Positions 56,310 through 64,000 of a stretch of DNA of 64,000 nucleotides are shown here, piece after piece. The notes below the pieces were generated by a model. It had not been told where the DNA came from, searched no databases, and saw only the letters and a program-made list of their open reading frames with translations. The stretch's first letter is position 1; each line of letters begins with the position of its first letter. The DNA is taken from contig JAUPFV010000005.1 in assembly GCA_036936605.1 (NCBI GenBank), forward strand, positions 55,014,742-55,078,741. Direction: 5' to 3'. Position numbers and translations under genes: made by a program. This DNA is from Limnanthes douglasii subsp. nivea (Eukaryota; Streptophyta; Magnoliopsida; Brassicales; Limnanthaceae).

Positions 56310-56780
56310 TCAGTTCTAAAGCATTTTGTTTCCTTCGACCTCTTCACTTGAACTGCGTGCCTTTAACAATGTTGATTGGGATAGTGATCCTCATGACCGA
56401 AAATCTACTACTGGTTCCTGTATTTTTTTTGGAGATTCATTAATCTCATGGAAAGATAAAAAATAAGATGTTGTCTCTAGATCGTCTGCTGAAGCTGAGT
56501 ACCGTGCTATGGTCGTGACCACATGTGAGATTGTTTGGTTACGATAGCTTCTTGCAGATATAGGGTTAATGTTACTAAACCCACTTCTTTACATTGTGAT
56601 AATAAAAGCGCCATGCAAATAGCAAAGAATCATGTTTTCCATGAGAGACGAAGCAACAGAAATAGATTGTCACTTCACTCAGTATCATCTTCAGATTGAC
56701 ACCATCTCTCTTCCATATGTTCCATTAGCTTTGCAGGTTGCTAATATTTTCACGAAAGCTCAGTCAACAGCGCAGTTATG
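56310..56780 (+). pseudogene. RNase H of copia L
   Basis: DWDSDPHDRKSTTGSCIFF and SWKDKK-DVVSRSSAEAEYRAM (56370-56510), then ATEIDCHFTQYHLQ, where the usual H-(I/E)-E-D-H pattern is altered. Stops for Gln at 56464-56466 and near 56547. VANIFTKAQ marks the C-terminal end. Confidence 0.85.
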
Positions 56781-56922
56781 TTTTCTTTGTGACAAAGACT
56801 CAATGCTTATTACTCTTGCATTGAGAGATGGTATTAAAGATATAAAGCTCAAACTCGTTAGTTCATATATTTTATCTATAAATAAAAATTTATACACTAT
56901 ATAACAAATCTACGTTCTACTT

Positions 56923-57329
56923 TGGTGAGGATAATTATCGTCTGGGGGTAAATTTCTAATTTGTTCGAAGTTTTGAGGAAGTATATGGGTGTTTAATGTT
57001 TAGAGTAGAAGGTAGAGGGAGAATTAAGCAGCCTGGTTGTATTTAATTTTCATTACCCACATTTAATGGAGGTGGTTGGGTATTTATACCCTTATATTTG
57101 GGCTTTATGGGTTTTCGGGTCATGTTTAACGGACCCGGGTCATGTTTAAAGACCCATGAGCTCTTAGTAGGGGAGCAAGTAGCTTAGTCAAGAAGTGTTT
57201 AGGTTTTTTAGTACTTTTGTCATAGTTCGAACAGTCTAATAGGCCAAGTGTTCGAAGTGGTCTGTCCGGTCCGGAGGCCTTGGACCAATCTGTCCCTGTC
57301 CGGGGAGCAAGTAGAATTCAGACTCATCA
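56923..57329 (-). repeat. 3' LTR of gypsy B
   Basis: 407 bp, TGATGAGTCTG on minus. Clearly the same family as the LTRs of A but with about 10% difference and a diverged first 30 bp in + order. TATAAATA on minus at 57081-57088. Confidence 0.93.
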
Positions 57330-57343
57330 GGAGCCCCTTTTTT
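57330..57343 (-). promoter_or_regulatory. Polypurine tract of gypsy B
   Basis: AAAAAAGGGGCTCC on minus directly precedes the LTR start. Absent from A because of its deletion. Confidence 0.85.
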
Positions 57344-57767
57344 AGGTGTTTGTTCAAATACTTTTGTCAAAAACCTGAAAAACAGTCCGATGTCAGGGGT
57401 AGTTTTAATCCGGACAGGTCTGTTTGCCTTATGGTTTTATCCGGACTGATAAAGCTTCATGAATCCAAACGGTTTTTTGCCAGAGTTCATGGGACATATG
57501 TCGCTTTCTGATTGGTTGCTTCATCCGTTTTTTCACCTTGAATTTCGAACCTACCTTCTTCGAAAAGCAACCTCTTAGTTAAAGATGGTGACATCAGCGC
57601 CGTCTTTAATCATTACCAATCTTTTCGAATTCTCCTAGGAATCAAACTCCTTTTTCAGATTCACTATAAATTAAAACACTTTCTACTGTTTTACCATCAC
57701 TCTCATATTTACTCTGCAACTTCTTAAAGCTTTATCTCTCTAAAGCAAAAATTTACCCAGATAGTTT
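57344..57767 (+). promoter_or_regulatory. Promoter and leader of the antisense gene in gypsy B
   Basis: CACTATAAATTAAAAC places a TATA box at 57665-57672, about 100 bases before the ATG at 57768, with a pyrimidine/A-rich leader between. It lies just inside the polypurine tract and faces away from the LTR, so the gene seems to have its own promoter independent of the LTR. Inferred from position and sequence only. Confidence 0.55.
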
Positions 57768-60724
57768 ATGTTTACAGCGAGGAACGCTCTGATCAAAGGT
57801 GGGTGGCTCAACCTCTCTGAACTAGAAAAGGCACAAAAGGTCGAAAGGGAAAGACGCATTGCAGCTGGATTACCCGTTTCACCCTTCGACAAGCCAGTGA
57901 CTTCAGCCACAGAATCAGATCAAGGTTCTTCTTCCTCGAAAGGCATCAAGCCGAAAAAGTTATTTCACACTAATCTCTCCCCATTATCTCAGGTTCCTCG
58001 GTTCAAGAATCGGAACCTGTGGTTGAGCCAGGTGTTACTGTAACCAGTTTCAAAAAACCCTCCCCCTTCATAGCTATGGGGTCGGACACTAAACATTCCT
58101 CTCAAAAACTAGTTGACCGGAAAAGAGGCCTTTTTAGTTAAAGGCCAAGCTTCCAAGGGCACCCCCTCAAAATCGGGTGCCAAAGACAGTGGTAAAGGGT
58201 CAGAAGTGCCCATTAAAGTTCCCATGGACAGGATTTCCGGTCCGGATGGTATTAGCTCAAGTCCCCGGAGGGACACATCTGCATCAGAGCCCCAACCGGA
58301 GGCCAGGAACCAAGAAGATACTGGAACTCAGTAGTCCGGAAGCCAAGCTGAGCCAATTCTGAACCAGCCCCTTACCACAGCTGCTGAAAACCCCTCAATA
58401 ATCATGGAGGAAGTAATGGAGGACTCCATTGAAGAGGCTCCATTCGAGTCTGAGCCCTCCGGACAGACTAGTAGTGCCATTGCTGCCAAAAAAGACAAAG
58501 GAAAAGAAAAGTTGTGCTTGAGGCATCCGGATCTGTCGGAGAGTCTCGAAGGAAGGGTGGGGCCTTGTTTTCACAAGGTCAGTGTCAAGTACCTCCTCGC
58601 CCTTCAAAAGATTAACTACGCATTCATCCACACAGCTGAACTGGGCCGGATGCGTACGAAGTGGGGTATACCGGAGAACGTGAAGATCAGGATCCCCATA
58701 CACCCAGAGACTCCCATGGACTGCAAATTAAGCGAAATTGTCATCTTCACGGAGCTGTTCAATTGGGGACTTAGATTCCCCCTGGACCCAAAAATTGTCA
58801 GATACTTCCATCTGATAAGGCTATGTCCGAGCCAGCTGAGCCCCAATGCCTGGTACACCCTCATGGCCAGTATTATGGCTTCAAGGCTCTCCGGGATTCC
58901 TCTACCAATGGAGGAGTTTCCTGCTGTGGCCAGTCTCTGCAGAAACCGCCACATCCCCTTCTACCATTTCAACATGGGGGATAACTTCAAAGCTGTGGAT
59001 GACTTGCTGGAATCGGAGAGGAATTGGAAGACCCAGTTCCTGTTCGTAAGTGGTGCATGGGAGAACGGGCAGAAAATTAAGTCTGGAGTCAACCCAAGCC
59101 TTCTCACAAGCAGATGGAGGACCGATCGTAAGTCTCCTTCTTTACACTCTTATCTTTTTTTTTTAAGTTAGTTTAAATTAATTTGTTTTATTTTTGCCTT
59201 AGCAGAACTGCCCAAGGACTTCAACGACCACCTGAAAACCGGGCAGGCTACTTGCACCAAGATCAATGCTTGGGCTGCTGAGAGGTGGGGGAACCGGTTC
59301 CATGCTGCTTTTACTGGAGGCAACTTGGCAAGGTCTCACTTGTGGAACACCACAGGTCGGAGAGACTTAACTTGGGAGGAACTCACCACTCAGCCTTCTT
59401 CGGATGTTGTGGTTAAAATGACGCATGAACCAGATGGGACACTCTACTTGCCAGGCCGGGCCAAAGCCCCGAGCAAGATGAAAGGAAAAAAGAAGGGCAA
59501 GAAAGTGGTTGGTGAAGCTAACCCTGGAGAGGTGGAAGAGGATGCTCCAATACATCCGGAGGGGCCAGTCCCCAGTCAAATTGATGCTGCTCTCTTAGAA
59601 GTAGTGGAGCAGGAGACTGAAAGGCAAGAAGTACACTCCCCAAATCCTCCAAGGGCTTCCAAAAGAGATCGTAAATGGGGAGGTGAAAGCAAAGACAGGG
59701 AGGCCAAGAAGAAAAAGACCTCTAAGGGTGACGAGCTTTCTCTCCGGACTTCGGAGCCTCCTCCCAAGTTGACCCCTCTGACCCAACCCAAGCAGAAGAG
59801 ATACCCGGCGACTTCCAAACCGATGAGGTTGAAGGGGGAGATCTTAGCATTGACGGTGTGGACATCACTGGTCTTGGTGGGCTTGGTGAGTACTTCATGA
59901 ATATTCCCAGAGATGATTTCGCCGGACCTTATCTCCCTCCGAGCACTTCAAACTCAGTCACTTTTAATGGTAAGACCTTTACTGTTTCAAGTGATAAGGA
60001 TGATATAGCTTAATCTTTGTTGAGCAATGTTCAACCGGTGCTTGCGCTGGAAAAGAAAGTTCGAAATCAGGCAGATATCATCAAAGACCTCAAGTCTAGC
60101 AAAGAGAAGCTGTCCGGCGATCTTCTTACTGCTACTTCGAATGCTGCCATTTTAAAGGAAGAAAACGAAGAGCTGAAGAGAAACCAGGAGGTGAGTACCA
60201 CAGAAATCACCATACTGGAGAACACTATCACAGAGCTCCGGGAGAAGCTGTCCGGATTGGAGAAAGATCTTGCCACTTCAAGAGGGGAGACCAAGGCCAA
60301 GGACCAAATCATCACCAACTTAACCAGTGACAAGATTGGTCTTGAGAATTCAGTGTCCAAGGCTGCCGAGGAGAAAGTTACTTTGCTAAGGGAGCAGGAG
60401 GCCAAAATCCAAGCCAAGATCGACGCTTATGCCAACAACGTGATCGACACCCAAGAGGAAAAGTATGCCAAAATAAGGTCTGACATGGTTTTGCTCTTCC
60501 ATGAGAAATTTCTGAAGAGGAACCTAGGGGATTTATGGCTTCATGTAGAGGTTGAAGACCTCCCATACCACACGATGGCCGAAGGCGACCGGATTGGCTT
60601 CTCTAGTGCATCTTCATCCGATGACGAAGAAAACACCGGGGAGAGCCCAGACGAAGAGAAAGATGATCCTAAGGGAAATAAAAAGGTAGATGAAGCTGAG
60701 CTATCTTCAAAGGCTCAGCCTTAA
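57768..60724 (+). pseudogene. Antisense extra gene of gypsy B (two exons, nearly intact)
   Basis: Exons 57768-59127 and 59206-60724; the 78-nt intron starts GTAAGT and ends TTAGCAG, joining GAT C|AA CTG in frame. Starts MFTARNALIKGGWLNLSELE. Domain block RVGPCFHKVSVKYLLALQKI to FVSGAWENG (58551-59073) resembles the plant 'putative gypsy-type transposon' family. Exon 2 has NAWAAERWGNRFHAAFTGGN, lysine clusters, about 150 residues of coiled coil (60040-60480), then FLKRNLGDLWLHVE and an acidic tail. Damage: -1 near 57985 and +1 near 58135 (compensating), TAG at 58332, -1 near 59765, TAA near 60012. Function unknown; not required in the basic retrotransposon cycle. Confidence 0.82.
59128..59205 (+). 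other. Intron of the antisense gene in gypsy B
   Basis: 78 nt, consensus donor GTAAGT, T-rich tract, acceptor TTGCCTTAGCAG. It aligns with 10953-11028 in A. Length is close to the minimum for plant introns. Confidence 0.8.
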
Positions 60725-61184
60725 CTTATGAATTACTTTTTACTTTTTATCCAGACTAAAGTCCTTGGAAGGCCAAGGCACTCTTTTTTGTAAGCGTGTT
60801 CGGTATTTGACCGGATAGGTCTTTTATTCTGTTTTGACAATTTGAAAGTCCTTGGAAGGCCAAGGCACTTGAGTTATTTTAATGAATATCTTTGTTTTGC
60901 ACTATTCTCACATTCTTTCATAGTCTGTTCCAATTCTGTTGGCTAGTGTTTAAATAGCCCTTAGTTATTTCATAGTGAGAGTGTTTAAATTCTCCAATGA
61001 CGAATGTTTAAGTGGTCATCACTCTTTTATTTCAATCCGGATGGTGTGACAAGGGACAAAATTAAAATAATTCAGAAAATTTTTAAGAAGGCATCAAATT
61101 TTATTTAGAACCCGGATACCTCATTAAAACCTCCCCGTGCCACCAGGGAGGAAAGAGTATGCCCACAAATATCTACATGGATGT
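60725..61184. other. Region between convergent genes of gypsy B, with two perfect hairpins
   Basis: CCTTGGAAGGCCAAGG occurs at 60763-60778 and 60850-60865, each inside a 25-bp repeat 87 bp apart. Both copies are perfect here. The rest is AT-rich. This is the shared 3' region of the antisense gene (+) and of pol (minus). Confidence 0.7.
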
Positions 61185-62441
61185 TTAAACAAGTAAATAT
61201 TTACACAAATACTGTTCCAAGTACATCCGGAGATGTTTGATATTCCAAGGGTGGGTCAGAACTCTTCCATCCTTGTCTTCTAGCCAATATGTTCCAGGTT
61301 TAAGCCTTTCAACAACCATATAAGGCCCTTCCCAAGTCGGAACCAATTTGTCGAACAGTTTTTCTTTAGTGTGTAAGAAGACTTTCCTCAATACCTTGTC
61401 CCCCGGTTGGAAATCTCTTCTTTTAACTCTGGAAGAAAATCTGCTTCTCATCAAACCCTGATAGTGTGCAACTCTAAGGTGAACTTTAACTTGTCTTTCT
61501 TCTATCAGATCGAGCTGACCTCTGATTGCCACCTCGTTAGCGCATTCAGAGAAATTGTGAACACGAAACGATGGGAGAGTTGCTTCTATGGGAGCTACTG
61601 CATCCATCCCATAGACCAAAGCAAAGGGTGACTCTTGTGTTGCAGCCCCAGGTGTTGTCCGGTAGGCCCACAAGACCTCTTGTAAATAACTAGGCCACTT
61701 CCCAGCAGCCCCTTCCAAATTCTTTTTCAAACCGGACAGTATAGTTCTGTTAGCCAGTTCAACTTACCCATTTGCTTGTGGGTGGAAAGGTAAAGAGAAA
61801 CAATGTTGTATACCCCTTGAGGCACAAAAGCTTTCCATTTCCTTATTGGCGAACTGTGGCCCATTGTCTGTTGTTATCTTTCGTGGGACACCAAATCTGC
61901 AACAGATATTGGATAGAATGAATTTTATAACAGCTTTTGACGTTGTTCCTGCTAGAGGTGCTGCTTCAATCCACTTAGAAAAGTAATCTATAGCAACAAT
62001 TATAGTTCTGCGCCCTTCGGATGCCATAGGGAGAGGCCCTACTAAATCCAACCACCATCGAGAAAAAGGTATAGGCTCAGAAATTGACTCTAATGGAATG
62101 GCTTGGACATGAATTTCATTGTTGTACCTCTGGCATGGGTCACATCTTCTTACCAGTTCCTTAGCATCTTTCATGATAGATGGCTAATAGTAGCCGGCCA
62201 GTAAAACTCTCCTTGCTAAAGCCCTGAATCCACAATGGGCTGATCCCTCACCATCATACAATTCGGAGAGGACTACTTGAGACTCGTCATCCCCCAAACA
62301 GCGCATAAGAGGTTTACTGTAAGACTTTTTATACAAAACGTCTCTCAATATGATAAAACCACGAGCCTTATGTTTCAATGTTCTTGCCAGTGATTTATCC
62401 AGAGGCACGATACCATCGGAGAGGTATTGCAGGAGAGACAC
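61185..62441 (-). pseudogene. Integrase of gypsy B, full length with two nonsense codons
   Basis: One reading frame throughout, interrupted by TAG at 62184-62186 (Trp in GYYWPSI) and TAA at 61764-61766 (Gln in QANGQVEL). Zinc-binding: SELYDGEGSAHCGFRAL...CDPCQRY. Core D,D,E: LDLVGPLPM, TTDNGPQFANKEM, and VELANRTI with the Glu. C-terminal module: PGDKVLRKVFLHTKEKLFD, PTWEGPYMVVERLKPGTYWL. Ends at 61185. Complete domain set and size typical for the family. Confidence 0.92.
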
Positions 62442-63365
62442 CTCCAGTCCTGAGGTTGTTTCACCTGTACTTCAAAAATTTCCTCTTCTTTACCCATGTT
62501 AAGTTGAATGGAGGGGCTTTCCAGCACATGGATCCATGGATATGACTCTGTGTACGCTATGGTTGCCAATGAGTCTGCTAACTCATTTTCTGTCCGGGGT
62601 ATATGCTCATAAATAATACTTTTAAACTTGAGTGCTTCATTTTTAAGGATGAGTAAATACTTCACAAGCTGCTCCTTTTTAGCCTCAGATTGACCTTGGG
62701 CATGGTAGATAAGAAGTTGGGAGTCACTCAGTAGTTTGACCCTCTTAGCCCCACAAATGTAGGATAACTTTAATCCAGCTATAGCCTCTTCGTACTCGGA
62801 CTCATTATTGGAAGCCCTGAAAAGCAAAACATATAGCTTGGTACATTTTGTCACCATATGGAGAAGTCAAACACACCCCTGCACCACATCCCATTGTGCT
62901 AGATCCACCATCTGTCCGGACGACCCAGACCTTTTTATCTTTTATGTCAGTAGTCTGCTCCAAATCTCTGTCGGAGTGAAATTCAACCAAAAAATCAGCC
63001 ACAGCTTGGGCCTTGACTGCTGTTCGAGGAGCAAAATCTATGTAAAAATCCCCCAATTCTACTAACCATTTAGTCATCCTGCTTGAAATGTCTGCCTTTT
63101 GGAGGACATTCTTCAAGGGAAAAGAAGTCCGGACGATGATAGGATGAGCCTGGAAATAAGGCCTCATTTTTCTTGCAGCTATTACCAGGGCTAACGCTAA
63201 CTTTTCGAGTTTCAAGTAACGCATTTCTGCATCTATCAAACTTTTGCTGATGTAGTACACTGGATGGGGATAACTATCCACCTCTCTTACCAACACAACA
63301 CTGATGGCACAACTTGAAACTGCCAAATATACGAAGAGTGTCTCCCCATCGATTGGTTTAAACAA
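62442..63365 (-). pseudogene. RNase H region of gypsy B
   Basis: First segment: LFVYLAVSSCAISVVLVRE, HPVYYISKSLIDAEMRYLKLE. Connector DISSRMTKWLVELGDFYIDF. Second RNase H: VRTDGGSSTMGCGAGVCL, SNNESEYEEAIAGLKLSY, LLSDSQLL, ENELADSLATIAY (the D-E-D pattern is visible). A frameshift near 62830 and one near 62440 break it. Confidence 0.88.
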
Positions 63366-64000
63366 AGTTTTGAGGGAGGACAGGTGCTTTTTGATCTCAT
63401 TGAAAGCCTCATCACACTGTGAGGTCCAATCGAATCCCTTTACACCATTTAAGGTTTGAAAGAACGGGGCGCATCTGTCCGAAGACCTTGAGATAAATCT
63501 GTTTAAAGCCGCTAATCTCCCCGTAAGTCACTGTACTTCTTTAATATTTTGAGGAGGCTCCATTTGGAATAGAGCATTAAGCTGGTCCGGATCGGGCTGT
63601 ATCCCATGCTCACTTATAACATAGCCTAGAAACTTCCCGGACTGCACTCCGAACACACATTTTTCTGGGTTTAACTTCAAATTCACTTTTACCAAGTTGG
63701 CAAAAGTTTCTTGGAGGTCTACCAAATGCAATTGCTCATCCAAACTCTTCACCATCATGTCATCGATGTATACTTCCATATTCCTTCCAATTTGATCAGC
63801 AAAGGATTTATTCACCAATATATGATAAGTAGCCCCAACATTTTTCAACCCAAATGGCATTACCTTGTAGCAATGAAGACCCCTGTCAGTGACAAATGTA
63901 GTATGCTCTTGATCCTTTGGATCTACTTGGATCTGATTGTACCCGGAGAAAGCATCCATGAAGGATAGCAGCTTGTTCCCAGAGGTGGAGTCTACTAGCT
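63366..64000 (-). pseudogene. Reverse transcriptase of gypsy B, partial at window edge
   Basis: Reads in from 64000 with FMDAFSGYNQIQVDPKDQEH, TDRGLHCYKVMPFGLKNVGA, YIDDMMVKSLDEQ (catalytic motif intact, near 63750) and NPEKCVFGVQSGKFLGYVIS. A TGA at 63528-63530 replaces the Arg of VQRLTGRL; beyond it the same frame continues into RNase H. Confidence 0.92.

Larger units (their letters stand above)
54840..56922 (+). mobile_element. copia element L, pol 3' half only
   Basis: Integrase tail (NKLGPKIAICIFLGYDVTQKG near 54935-54995), RT and RNase H in copia order on +, of the type common in plant RE1-like copia elements. No LTR of L is recognised; the right end is cut by the LTR of gypsy B at 56923. 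Confidence 0.85.
56923..64000 (-). mobile_element. Ty3/gypsy element B (Tat-like), minus strand, runs off the right edge
   Basis: Close relative of A with the parts A has lost. Seen here from the 3' LTR (56923-57329) through polypurine tract, complete antisense gene, integrase, RNase H and most of RT; gag, protease and the 5' LTR lie beyond 64000. Left flank TACTT. It is inserted in the tail of copia L. In-frame stops show it is inactive, but damage is light. Confidence 0.93.

Noticed and set aside
57665..57672. TATA box as part of the LTR promoter
   Set aside because: It lies outside the LTR, beyond the polypurine tract, and on the opposite strand to the LTR promoter; assigned to the antisense gene instead.

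Overview
This window looks like nuclear DNA of a flowering plant (probably a eudicot). It is AT-rich, has GT-AG introns, and consists almost entirely of LTR retrotransposons inserted beside and inside one another. The only recognisable host gene is at the left edge: the first five coding exons of a plant PP2C-type protein phosphatase on the minus strand (89-1022), continuing beyond the window. No rRNA, tRNA, CRISPR or bacterial-type operon was seen.

Layout. 1754-5956: a decayed Ty1/copia element on + with both LTRs. 5957-8876: unassigned AT-rich DNA. 8877-22487: a second copia element (C, minus) whose left LTR was split by a Ty3/gypsy element (A, 9421-17646, minus, 5-bp duplication ATATT) and whose right LTR was hit by a now-solo gypsy LTR (21619-21991, duplication TAATT). 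22718-33504: gypsy element E on +, with a solo LTR inside its antisense gene (30917-31268, duplication CCATT). 33505-41457: badly decayed minus-strand gypsy J. 41458-43551: 5' LTR and gag of gypsy H on +, cut by gypsy F (43552 to about 49660, +). F is joined head-on to K (about 49660-52150, minus), a relative of J. 52150-54840: unassigned DNA with a 27-bp minisatellite and a 264-bp tandem duplication. 54840-56922: pol remnant of copia L on +. 56923-64000: gypsy element B on minus, a close relative of A, running off the right edge.

The gypsy elements A, B and E share one architecture: LTR, PBS, gag, protease, RT, RNase H, integrase, and then a second gene on the opposite strand between integrase and the 3' LTR. 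This fits the Tat lineage, where additional antisense ORFs are known. The antisense gene has an N-terminal conserved domain, a lysine-rich segment, a coiled coil and an acidic tail. In all three elements it appears to carry a short intron at the equivalent place, readable only in the antisense direction. In B it also has its own TATA box and leader next to the polypurine tract. In A and B the two convergent genes are separated by two copies of a perfect or near-perfect hairpin.

Every element is broken by stop codons, frameshifts or deletions, so the window reads as heterochromatin-like repeat sediment next to one real gene. LTR boundaries, target-site duplications and nesting give a relative order: C before A and the solo LTR within it; E before the solo LTR within it; H before F; L before B.
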